64,000 nucleotides of DNA. Source: Trematomus loennbergii. Lineage: Eukaryota; Chordata; Actinopteri; Perciformes; Nototheniidae. This document shows positions 48,401 through 58,300 of this stretch, in pieces. The stretch is from assembly GCA_012861695.1 (NCBI GenBank), contig JAAOOA010000002.1:36349244-36413243 (forward strand), read 5' to 3'. A program made the translations under genes and the position numbers. Under the pieces are notes generated by a model. That model was not told the origin of the DNA, searched no databases, and was given only the letters and a program-made list of their open reading frames with translations. Within the stretch, counting starts at the first letter, position 1. The number at the start of each line of letters is the position of its first letter.

Positions 48401-51400
48401 AACGTTATTGTCCAGCTGCGGCCGGAAAATCAAGAAGCAACGTTATTACGCTATAATCGATTATGTTCTGTCACTGCATCGATGCAGAATCGTCCGCATC
48501 GCGATGCATCGTAGAAACTATTAATTTCAACACCCCTATTTATCATGGCACATTTTACACCTGCTTAAAGCCTATTTCATAACTACTGTTTATGGGTTTT
48601 AAGACAATATTAGATCAACCGTTGCAATAGTCAATGCATTCTAAGTATTAGAGTTACACATCAGAAAGCATGTAGCGGTTATTGAAGGGCAACCCATTAT
48701 CCCATTACTCTGTCTTCATATTGGACACTACTAAGTAAATGGTGAAAGGATTTCCTCCCAGGAATTTAATTCTATGTGAACAACATATTTCAGCTGGTTT
48801 TTGTGTGTGTTTCAGATCTCCCAAGAGAAGAAGGTCAAGATCTTCATCCCGCTCAAGAAGGCCAAGGCACCGGCGCTCTAACTCTCGCTCCAAAGAACAG
48901 CACTTGAGATCTCGCTCTGGTTCTCAGGACAGGAATGAAAGGGAGAAGGACAGAGAGCGCAGACAGAAAGGCCTTCCCAGCATAAAGAGCCAGACACTCA
49001 GTGGTAAGTGCTAACAGAAATAAACCTGTCAATGTAATTTATGATATATATAAAGTACACAAAACAGTGATTTACTGAAGCACCTTTACCTCATCAAAAT
49101 GCAAAACAAAGCTACAGAAACACAACATTGAAACCAAACACTTGCAATAGCAAAGCTCATTGAGTCAATGAGTGGCAGACTTCAAGGAAAACTTTATTTC
49201 ACGTCATTCTAATATTTACTTTTTACTTTGTCTTTAAAAAAATAATGTTGAAGCATAGCACAGACATGTACAGTACAACTGCCAGCGCCTGTTATCTTGC
49301 ACACTCTGGAGTTGTTTACTTGTCAGAATCCTTTTTGCATTTAGATAAGAAGGGGAACATATGTTTAGGTGTATAAAGTCAACACTATGTGTCAAATAAA
49401 CATTGTGTACATCATTTCAAAGCTGGAAACTGAAGATTATTTGCGATGCAGCTGTTCACTAATCAGAAATAGGAATTTGCGTATCGATTAAACTAAATTG
49501 TCAAGTAGTTTATCAGGTGTGAGAACATTGCGATCCAAGTGTACAATGGCCATTTCAATGCTTTATTATGTGTCATAAATTGTTGCAGGAGTCTTTAGAA
49601 TTGACACAAATGGTCAGATATTCCTGCAAAATTTCATCTCCACGCTAATATCATATTAAAGTTGACATTTGGCTATTTATACAGGGATGCAAACTTGTCA
49701 CCTTTCGGCGAAAATCGCCGTTTTGAATCCAAAATAGGTCGTTTGTGTGATTCATGTAGATCTGCAATAAAAATATTTTTGGGGTATGGGGGGGGGGGGT
49801 CTAGGACCCGGAGTAATCTGCGGCCGCGAGCTGTTATGTGCCATCATGACACGCGTGGTGTTCTTTTTTATATATTATAATGAAGCGTGAGCTGTGTGCT
49901 CGAGTCTTCCTGCCTGTCGGCTCTGCTCATCGATGTATAATAAGGCTCTGCTGCTCCGCTCCGCCTGATGATGGTCTAGCTTCAGAATCTATGGGTGCGT
50001 TCGTTAATATTAACTGTGTGGTCCGGAGTCACTGTGGCACAGACTGGACCGCTGGTGAACAGCTGTTAGAACGGGCCGTTCAGGTGTTCAGAGCAGAGCT
50101 CCCTGTCGGAGCGGCAGAGCGTGATGTGCACTGAAAAGTTTTTCTGTCGCAATATTATCGTTGAGCTGCTAACTAGCATACATTGTCACTATCTGCTAAC
50201 GTTAGCTTTAGCCTTCGTTTTCTAATAGTTTTTTTCATGGGCTATAAACGGAGGTGGTATAAGTATAGATCTTGTACTAGAGTAAACGTAGAAGTACTCA
50301 GATCTTGTACTTGAGTAAAAGTAGAAGTACTCAGATCTTGTACTTGAGTAAAAGTAGAAGTACTCAGATCTTGTACTTGAGTAAAAGTAGAAGTACTCAG
50401 ATCTTGTACTTGAGTAAAAGTAGAAGTACTCAGTCTTGTACTTGAGTAAAAGTAGAAGTACCAGAGTGTAGGAATACTCTGTTACAGTAAAAGTACTGCA
50501 TTCAAAATGTTCCTCAAGTAAAAGTATTATCATCAAAATATAGTTAAAGTAGCGACAGTAAAAGTATTGATTGTGCAGATTGGTCCATTCCAGAATAATA
50601 TATATGATATGTTTTATAATGATTGATCATGAAAGTGTTCTCAAAGCTGGTAAAGGTGCAGCTAGTTTGAATGACTTTGTATACTGCAGGGTAGCTTGTG
50701 AATTTACTCCAGGTGGAACTAAAGTCTGATTTAACACTTGATTATATTTCACATCATTCATCCACATCTGTAAAGTAACTAAAGGTATTACATACATGTA
50801 GAGGAGTACAAGTACAGCATTTACCTCTGAATTGTAGAGGAGTAGAAGAACAAAGTAGCAAAGATTGATATACTTAAAGGGGACCTATCATGCAAAATGC
50901 ACTTTTGTACGTCTTTTATACATGAATATGTGTCCCCGGTGTTCCAGGGAACTCATCAAGTGTCAGAAAACACAACCCTCTCTATTTTCCTCCATACCCA
51001 AATCTCTAAAAATGGGGCTGCAACGGATCTGATAAAAAACTGATCCAGATTTGAACATTTCACTGACGTCAGGACGTTGGCGCTACGGCTATTGGGCCAA
51101 CTCTCCACCTATCAGGGGAATGTGGGTTGGGCCACGGCCGGCCATTGCCGCTCGAAAGCGCTGGATACGCTGTAGTACATATGCCAGGCCTGTAAGTGGC
51201 GCTGTAGTCAGCCACAAAAGCAGCGAAGAAGACTTCCTGCGCATGGTTGCCATGGTATAGGTATGGCCCTACAATATATTGTTCAAATATAGCATGATAG
51301 GTCCACTTTAAATAAAGTACAAGTATCTCAAAATTGTACCCAAGTATAGTACTTGAGTTTATGAACTTAGTTACTTTACACCGCTGGCTATAAAGATAGA

Positions 51401-52992
51401 AAGACTAAGCCTTGCACAGAGGCATGAAAATACATTTTCAAAATGCTCAACAGTCCTGCCAAAATTATAAACTGACTGCTACACAATTAAAATAAATGCT
51501 TTTATATATTTCTATTAGATGTGACTCTTTGGCGTTTCTGTTATTATTAACACTGCTGCTTTAGTTGTTCTGACTGCTAAAATTCTCTGTTATTCCTCAT
51601 TTTAAAGCTGATATTCCGTGGGGTCGGGGGGCTCGGATCCTTGTCACCTTTTTCATACCTGATGAGTTTGCATCCCTGTTATAAAAGTTGCATTTGGTTA
51701 TTGGCTGGCAAGCACTTATCATTTTATTTTTAATGAAGTTAGAAAAGCCACGCATTCCCTGCATTACCCATGTCTTTAGTTTGTGGATCTGTAGTTCTAT
51801 GTAGTTTTAAAAACTGCATGGTTTTTGCCCCAAAATGCATGAGATCTTTCATTCAGATATCTTGAGATTAGAGGTCAACGGACCCAGTGGATTTGGCCAT
51901 GTCACTTTTACCACTTTTGCCAACATGTAGCCTCACTCCTGAGCGTTATTTGACCTCTTCCCCAACAAGCTAGCAAGACATGGTTGAACCTTCGAAAGAC
52001 AAAGTCGAATTGTCCAAAAATCTGCTCCCATCGTCTTTTCCTATCCACTATTCCTTGACCTGTGTGAAACGTTAAGGGGAGAATTCAAAAGGACTTTAGG
52101 AGAAGAGACTGCACTTTGAGAAGTGCGACTGCACTTACACTGTCCGACGTATTTATGATGCGCAAGCGGACGTCATAAATGTGCGTCTAAATTTCTCGGT
52201 CATGATCCGTTGTTTCTGTGAACGGCCGAATGTTGTGTCACGGTAAATGTTGCGGCTGCAAGGCATTGTAGGACAGCATGTTCTCCTTTTCTTTCGTAAA
52301 GGAAGGTTCCTAAACTAAAGGAGGTTATAAAGGAAGTTTCAAAGCTCCTTTCCTAGCTCCTTTCCTATCATCTAGAGCAGGGATGGGCAAATGGCGGCCC
52401 AGATTAATTTATAATAGGGCTGTCAAGTTAACGCGTTAATAACTTGAAAAAAAAATGAACGCCACTAATTATTTTAACGCGATTAACGCATGTGTATTTT
52501 TTGTCCTCGGCCGCCCCGTAGTTTCAGAGCGCATCAAGTTTAAAATACCAGCTTGTAGATGGTATTTTAAACCGCATCAGCATCAGCTTGTGTGTGGAAG
52601 TGTGGTCTGCCGCCCGCTTGTGGCAGACCACACTTCCACGCTCACCGGCAGGCCCGGACTGGCCATCGGGAGGAGGAGGGTGTGTGTATGTGTGGCGCGA
52701 GCGAGGCACACCTTACGTGTTGTTGTTGTTAGCATCTGGTGCTAGCTAGCTGCGCTAACGGATATAAGGAGCTGTTTCAATGAAAACAGAGGAGCGACAT
52801 TTCGCCGACAACTGCGCCGAGCACTTGACTTTATGCAGGTAGCCAGACAGTGGGACATTGTACGAAAAGTCAGCACACTCAGCATGGATAGTACGCGCAA
52901 CATGATTGCAGCGTCCAGGCAGCTCCCGTTCGAGCATATATGCCTTGAGCTGCACATAGCTCCAACGATCCATCACAGTGTCCACACACACA

Positions 52993-53034
<42 letters not shown>

Positions 53035-54707
53035 TATTGTATGAGAGAGGTTCCAGGTTGAATTGAGGCGAATATTTGTAATGTTCAGAGGTTGTTGTGT
53101 TTAATATTCATGAGAATATTTGTCATTGTTCAAATGATAATAAACAAACATATAAAGCATATTTAAACCACTCATATGTTGATAAGAGTATTAAAAACTT
53201 GAAAAATATCCCTCTAAGGTACATTTAGAACAGATAAAAAATGTGCGATTAACAATGGACAATCATGGGATTAAATATTTGAATCGACTGACAGCCCTAA
53301 TTTATAAACAACGTAATAATAAAAAAAAAAAAAGAATTATTTTTATTTTTTTACTAGTAGTACTGATACCGTCCACTAGACTCCTAGTTACGTCGCGAGC
53401 TGCGTACATGATTTCGTTCGGCAGCCAAATACCGCAAAAATAATCTGTGACGTGTTTGTGTGTATTGTGTTTGTTTCCCGGGGAAACACTCACAAGAAAC
53501 ACCGGCTGTTATGCCTGCTGTGACGTTAAGTTGCCGCTTGTAATTATGCCTTTACAAGCTTAGAAGTTGTATTTATCATCTGAATTTGGCTAAAGAAGTT
53601 TAATATTCTAAAAACCAAGACTTTGTTTATTTGAAATCAGATGAAAACAAACTGTCACGGACCCTGCCGTGTTATCTATGATTACTATACGCTTTTCATT
53701 CATAATTTCAGCAGGAGGGAGGGGGAGCGGCACTGAGGAACAGCAGAGTGCGGGTTGACAGGTGTCTGTGTTGACATTCCCCTTATTGTGCGTCAGCAGA
53801 GACAGGCTACAAGTGTCTTAGCTAGGTTCAAGTTAGACAACTAATGTCTGCGTTAGTGTTCATGACTTCATGTTTATGTCATCTTAATGGTTAATCTTAA
53901 TGCACACACATTTTCCGTGCTTTCCAATAGTTTAAAATAGTTTTATTCCACCTGTTCAATACAGACATGCCACTTCTAAAAATTAAATAACATTTCTGTG
54001 AACTGACATTTGTTTAGTGAGCTTATTAGAGGATGTTCCCTGAAAGATTGTCAAATGAAGATGTCAGACTTAGTATATTTGTTAATAATGACATACAATA
54101 CATGGAATTTGTGTGTGTGTTCCAAGTGAATATGCGGCCCCCTGGTGGCCAGTACATACATTATGTGGCCCCCAACACCATCCAAGTTGCCCATCCCTGA
54201 TCTAGAGAATTCAAACAGCTCTTATCATGGCTGCCACTGAGGTACTTCCGGGTCATTTCACTCCGTTAGGAAGGTTCCTAAGATAAAATGACAATACAAC
54301 CGCAACCAAAATGTCAGCAGGGCCCAAGGTTCGTTAATTAAAATACCTAGATTTCCATGGCAACCAACATTTGCCTATCATTTCATTCATTCGGGTTGCC
54401 TAGGGCATCTGAGTAATAACCACTAAACCGTTTAAATTTAAATTCGAAGTCAACCATCTCTATGACAACATATGCTAGTCAAATGTACAAGTTTTGAGCA
54501 TTCAAATGTTTATAGATGGTAGAGTTAAACTCAAATTAAGTCTCTTCCATGTTCCAAGCCGTCGCAAATACAATCTTTTGTCTTCAGTTTGCAGCACTAC
54601 ACTTTGGTGGGACAGCTAGACAAGAAAACTCAGCAGCCCGACGTGATGTCCCTTTTGGAAGAGTTTGGCCAGATTGACTCCATCAATGTAAGTCTGAACA
54701 AATACAC

Positions 54708-54758
<51 letters not shown>

Positions 54759-55354
54759 CTTTGTGTTCTTGAGATAAAGTTATCACAATTGACTTTCTTT
54801 ATTTCCAGATGATTCCTCCGAGGGGTTGTGCCTATATTGCTATGGTTCACAGACAAGATGCCAATACAGCATTGACCAAACTCAGCAGGGGCTCATACAA
54901 AGTCAATCAGAAACCTGTAAAGGTACATAAACATTTATTGAATTATTTCCATTGTTATATTTGTTCTAGTGGTGATCTTTAACTTTCATTCTTGCTTAGA
55001 TTGCTTGGGCTTTGAACAAAGGTATTAAGTCAGCGCACAAAAAGTTCTGGGATGTTGAACGTGGAGTTACCTACATCCCGTGGAATAAAGTCAAAGTTGA
55101 CGAGTTGGAGACCTATCGGGAAGGGGGTATGCTGGACGTGGAGACACTAAATACAGGTAAACACTTACCCATACCTTAAGCATGGCCAATATTTACCTGC
55201 TGCTGGCTATTGGACCTTTTTTTAATCTAACGTTATCATGTATGTTCCATTGTGCACAGAGTGGAATTATGGCAAGGACATCAATAACAAGGCAGCTGTA
55301 AATGGAGACTTGGAGAGTGTCCCAGCAGATGGAACCGTCACTGCTCACATTCAG
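39477..55354 (+). CDS. scaf4: SR-related CTD-associated factor 4, 5' part
   Basis: SCAF4 binds the phosphorylated C-terminal tail of RNA polymerase II and prevents premature polyadenylation. Coding exons: 39477-39506, 40742-40825, 41744-41788, 42679-42840, 42930-43047, 43211-43344, 43440-43589, 43670-43743, 45394-45490, 45858-45941, 46056-46141, 48816-49003, 54588-54687, 54809-54922, 55000-55156 and 55260-55354. Exons 1-5 encode the CTD-interacting domain (MDAVNAFNMELFSMIDMKPP through MKPPISRAKMMSV, KSAIKAIKLYKHVV, PGLYVVDSIVRQSRHQFG). Exon 8 has the KLLDRFDYDDEPED motif. Exon 12 is an Arg/Ser-rich segment. Exons 13-15 are the RRM (TLW.VGQLDKK, FGQIDSIN, RGCAYIAMVHRQDA, IAWALNKG). Exon 16 ends after about 573 residues, roughly half of human SCAF4 (about 1150). 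One G appears to be missing at 54606-54607. SCAF8 is the close paralogue; linkage to urb1 and mrap favours SCAF4. Confidence 0.93.
41130..41530. repeat. Interspersed repeat, copy 4, in scaf4 intron 2
   Basis: The head attcaaggctttattgtcat (about 41137), the middle gctcctccaacaatgcaaca and the core gaaactgtctctgagtcggg with ccgcctgccagacggcggca match the copies at 888-1260, 1541-1660 and 12535-12690. This is the most complete copy. Confidence 0.65.
41811..42573. mobile_element. Harbinger-like MITE in scaf4 intron 3
   Basis: Left end tggcgcgtttccac (41811) and right end gtaatggaaacgcgcca (to 42573) are inverted. Both are flanked by TTA (41808-41810 and 42574-42576), the TWA duplication used by PIF/Harbinger. 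It is 763 bp. The same aatggaaatgcgccat end motif occurs again inside at about 42484-42500, suggesting an internal copy of the terminus. Confidence 0.7.
43744..45393 (+). other. scaf4 intron 8
   Basis: This 1.65-kb intron has no exon inside. It contains a G run (about 44083-44096) and, at about 44985-45055, a right end typical of hAT elements (aaaggttccccacccctgct). I could not find the matching left end. Confidence 0.5.
46688..47235. mobile_element. Harbinger MITE nested in the intron 11 hAT
   Basis: The left end cgggccgtctccacggcagc, followed by gttaaaaaaatcttg, is matched in reverse by caagattttttaacg and ctgccgtggagacggcccg at the right end. TTA flanks both ends (46685-46687 and 47236-47238). 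The terminal inverted repeat is about 35 bp. It is 548 bp and non-coding. Confidence 0.85.
47601..48292 (+). repeat. 38-bp minisatellite, about 18 units
   Basis: The unit is ggactgattcagagcgggtc followed by attctgcctgttggttct. Variants differ at two sites: ggactgAttc/ggactgGttc, and attcTG/attcCG (one unit attcCAcc). Units are nearly identical and in one orientation. Because 38 is not a multiple of 3, the long plus-strand open frames through it are an artefact of the repeat. Confidence 0.9.
50272..50465. repeat. 33-bp tandem repeat, about 6 units
   Basis: The unit is gatcttgtacttgagtaaaa followed by gtagaagtactca. Since 33 is divisible by 3, all frames stay open through it, producing an 11-residue periodic open frame on the minus strand that is not a gene. 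Confidence 0.85.
50878..51307. mobile_element. piggyBac-type MITE, innermost of the nest
   Basis: Ends aggggacctatcatg and catgataggtccact are inverted repeats. Both are flanked by TTAA (50874-50877 and 51308-51311). It is 430 bp with no coding sequence. The layout is the same as the MITE in urb1 intron 18, but the terminal sequence is different. Confidence 0.8.
52775..52980 (+). pseudogene. hAT transposase remnant
   Basis: The open frame reads RQWDIVRKVSTLSMDSTRNM, then IAASRQLPFEHICLELHIA. This corresponds to the conserved core of hAT/ZBED transposases, where an Asp-containing T(D)NA.NM motif is followed by a cysteine- and histidine-containing C.AH.L.L motif. It covers only some 60-70 residues of a protein normally over 500 long, so it is a fossil internal deletion. 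Confidence 0.6.
52985..53032. repeat. CA microsatellite
   Basis: This is a nearly pure CA-dinucleotide tract of about 48 bases with one interruption, within the hAT at 52415-53299. Confidence 0.9.
54705..54757. repeat. TA microsatellite in scaf4 intron 13
   Basis: This is a tract of about 25 TA dinucleotides starting 18 bases after the exon 13 donor. Such tracts are unstable in length. Confidence 0.9.
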
Positions 55355-58300
55355 GTAATGTTAATAGTCTTTAAACGTTCTTTCTGATCTACATCTGCTC
55401 ATTTTTTCTGGTATATTGGCCTTGGTATTGGATGCTTACTTCACAAAAGTTCTTGTGGAGGCTGTAAGGAAAATAAATTATTGTTGCATATAAGTAGTGG
55501 AGCTTATCTGAACCACCCACTTCTTTTTTTCAAAACCAAGTCACTGCAGACTGCCAACAACTTTTAAATAAAATAAGAAATAGTAAGATGGATCCATACA
55601 GGAAAATGTAAAAAATACATCATCAGGAAGACATTCTCTGCCAATCAAGGTTTACACATGGCAGCTGTCTAAGGCTTCAAAAAACGTTCAATAGGACTTG
55701 TATCGTGGACCAGGGGAAATACCCATTCCTACAATATTTGTAGTTCAGTGAAAGCACAGTTGGGTCATACATTACCATCTGAACATTACTGATGCCTTCG
55801 CTATTTTAATGTTGAAAGTAAAGGGCATTTCAAGCAGATATGCCCGCTATTTTAAGCAAAATACAGATACAAAAAATTGATGATGATTTTCAGTTTCAGA
55901 CGTTTGCCATACATCTGTAGAATTAACTCCGTATTGATGCTTTCACCCACTGGCTTATTTTGCAAAATTGTTTGAAAACGGACTGCCATCTGGTGTTGAG
56001 TGGGGAGCTTGACCCTTGTCATATTAAGGTATCTCAAAGCGGCCGTAAACAGTCAAATGTTACAACGTACTGCCCAAGACTTAGAAAACCGTCTCAGTAT
56101 TTTCAATGCTATCTGAGTATTTGGGAGTGCTGAATTAAAGTGAGAAATTGTCATGTTTGTGTCCTCAATAAATATCACAGTATTTACTCTAAGAGGGGTT
56201 TTCATCATGTGACTCATTGTTTACTTACATCATGGGTGGTTTCAGAGTGACAAAATAAAAGTCAAATCTGGTGATTTCTTTTATACATCCGACCACAATT
56301 CAGATAAGCTCTTCTGCTGATAGGCATTACATCCAGTAATGCTTATTCACACGTTTCTCTTTTCCTTTTATAAGAATTTGCATCTTCACTCAGTAACCGT
56401 GTACTGTGCAGTATAATTTATTCAAATAAAGTGGGAATTATTAAAAACTTTACTGTGGTATGTGTAGACGGAAGCATTTATGTGATCCTTTCTCTGTTCG
56501 GTATTTGACCTCTATAATACAGAATGTCTAGGTTTGGCAAGGTTGCCGGTAATTGTTTAAACAATGTTTAGTTTTAGTATCTAATTACAAAAAAATTGTA
56601 GAATGACAAAAACATATTTATAATATATAGTTGAGGTAAAATGTGTTTTGGTTGCAATGAGGTGAATCCTAAACTCAAGAATATACCAACTGATAATGAG
56701 TTGCAATTAAATTAAAGCACATCTCTGACGGGTCAAAACTAAGTTTTAGTATTAGCAGTTTTGTAAACATTTCAAAGCCAATTACAAATTCATGACCACA
56801 TTATGCCGAAAAATCCAGCTGCACTGTCTGCTACCTGCCATTCTTGGCGTGCGTGCTCAACGGCACTCCTCTCTGTGAAGAAAGGTTGCTCACATGTCTT
56901 GCGGTCGAGGGTTTCTGACTGCTGTCGGCTGCTGGTGGGACTTAAGGGCCTGATTGGGAGGAAGTGTCCAAGTGGGAGACAAGGTAAGCCGAGAGCATCA
57001 TTAGCAACATGTGCTAAATGTTGCACCAAACCCGTTTATGCAAACTGAACAGGAAGAATGATTTTTGTTTGTTGAGATGTTTTGGCAATGGGAATATTGC
57101 CTCACAAAGCAAGGCCTAGGCCATTGTTCAGACCCTGTGTCCATGTAATGCAGTTCATTCAGCAGGTTTCTGTGCTTTACTTTACACTGGACAGTGTAAG
57201 ACAGGATCTTCAGTGTCTGCTGTTATTTACTCTCCAAAGTCCAAAGCGGCTCAACTACTCAAATCATTTGTGTGGCTCAGTCTTGTATATTAACAAAGCT
57301 CAGTCTTCCTGTTGACTTGTTAGCCTATCACCTGATAATGAACAGAAAAATTACTTGGCTCTTGTTTAGCTTACTTTAATTCTCAATGTAAAATATGATC
57401 AAGAAATAATTATAGCTAAGCCATCGTACAATGGTCTGTTTTTAACACATGCATTTGACCTTAATATTCAGGTTCACACCTGTGCAAGAAAGTCATGGCA
57501 AAAGTATTGAGGTTGGAGGAAATGAGTACTGCTCAGGCCTAACCCTATTTTTGATGACAATCTTCTTAAAGTAGAAATCTGTGTTCCTCACACTCGGATG
57601 ATTTTCTTCTTACCCAACAACCCAAAAAATAGTTTTAGTTTTATTATTGCCTGTGGATTAAATGTTTTTTTTAGATTAACACCATTTCATGGAGTTGCAA
57701 GTTTAAAATCTTTCATTGGCACTTACATTTACTTGGATTAACTCTTTGTTTTTGCTGTAATGAAGGGTTGTGCCCAATTGTCAACTTTCTCAATCATGTT
57801 ATATAAATATGTATTCTGTTTGTGGCCAAAATGGTCCTAGCGACTGTAAAAAATGCATGATTTCATTATTGTTGTTGTTCTTACTGTGGAACCTTTATCA
57901 TAGTGCCAGGTCAGTGAGCAGGTTCCTAATACTGTGAAACTTCCCCAAACCCTTTCAAATGTCCTCCTCATTGAGAAGCTTTCAGTCCACGGGACTGGTT
58001 TAATTTATTACACTTTGCCATGAAAACCTACCCATTCCTCTGCTTTGCATTTGTGTAGTTCTAGACCTGAAGTTTGCATGTAAAAATAACATCCAACATG
58101 ACCACACCTGCCAGTCACTTTATACTAAAGAATATAAAATATACATGCGAGCAACAGATCTAAAAGCACTGTTTTGATGACTAGAATAATATTATGTCTT
58201 CTATGTGTCAGCCATATCTTCAGTCAGCCAATATGTATAACTGAACTTCATCAAGCTCTCCATCTTCTTGAGGTTTGTTTATATTTTATTTCACCAGTTA

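Larger units (their letters stand above)
46192..48538. mobile_element. hAT-like element in scaf4 intron 11
   Basis: The left end tagggctgtgcatcttcac and a right end closing with caacaccccta are bounded by 8-mers tttatctt (46184-46191) and tttatcat (48539-48546), identical at 7 of 8 positions. The subterminal sequences are rich in gattcgat/atcgat and gcatcg motifs on both sides. The interior holds a Harbinger MITE (46688-47235) and a 38-bp minisatellite. No transposase is seen. Confidence 0.7.
50248..51385. mobile_element. Middle element of the nest, hAT-like with 8-bp duplication
   Basis: The 8-mer ggctataa flanks both sides (50240-50247 and 51386-51393). Termini are acggaggtggtataagta on the left and ttactttacaccgct on the right, an imperfect inverted pair. 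The left part consists of tandem 33-bp units. A piggyBac MITE (50878-51307) is inserted in the right half. The repeated acttgagta/tactcaagt motifs are typical of a very abundant fish element. Confidence 0.7.
49682..51678. mobile_element. Outer element of a three-deep nest in scaf4 intron 12
   Basis: The left end cagggatgcaaacttgtcac and the right end gagtttgcatccctg are inverted. Just inside, gtcacctttcggcg and gtcacctttttcat lie in direct orientation. The flanking 8-mers do not match clearly, so the target duplication is unproven. A related head (atgcaaattagtcgcttttc) occurs near 43990. It contains a G run at about 49789 and a second element at 50248-51385. Confidence 0.55.
52415..53299. mobile_element. 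hAT inserted within a hAT
   Basis: Termini tagggctgtcaagttaacgc and gactgacagccctaa-type ends are inverted (right end acagcccta at 53291-53299). The 8-mer atttataa flanks both sides (52407-52414 and 53300-53307). Subterminal motifs (ttaacgcgttaa, cgcgattaacgc) are typical. The middle retains a remnant related to hAT transposase and two strong hairpins. A CA microsatellite lies at 52985-53032. Confidence 0.85.
52378..54199. mobile_element. hAT element with perfect 8-bp duplication in scaf4 intron 12
   Basis: It starts cagggatgggcaaatggcgg and ends with the inverse gttgcccatccctg. The 8-mer atctagag flanks both sides (52370-52377 and 54200-54207). A second hAT (52415-53299) was inserted just 37 bases inside its left end. 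The rest is non-coding, with ggccccctggtggcc and tggcccccaa motifs near the right end. Confidence 0.85.
49004..54587 (+). other. scaf4 intron 12, transposon-filled
   Basis: This 5.6-kb intron separates the Arg/Ser exon from the RRM exons. It holds two independent nests of transposons (49682-51678 and 52378-54199), each described separately. No exon is recognised within it. Confidence 0.6.

Noticed and set aside
50222..50536. Minus-strand open frame with a repeated 11-residue motif
   Set aside because: It is produced by the 33-bp tandem repeat in a hAT-like element, not by a protein gene.
56803..57048. Candidate scaf4 exon ending at an acaag/gtaagc donor
   Set aside because: The translation does not resemble any SCAF4 segment, and an overlapping open frame of equal length exists on the other strand.
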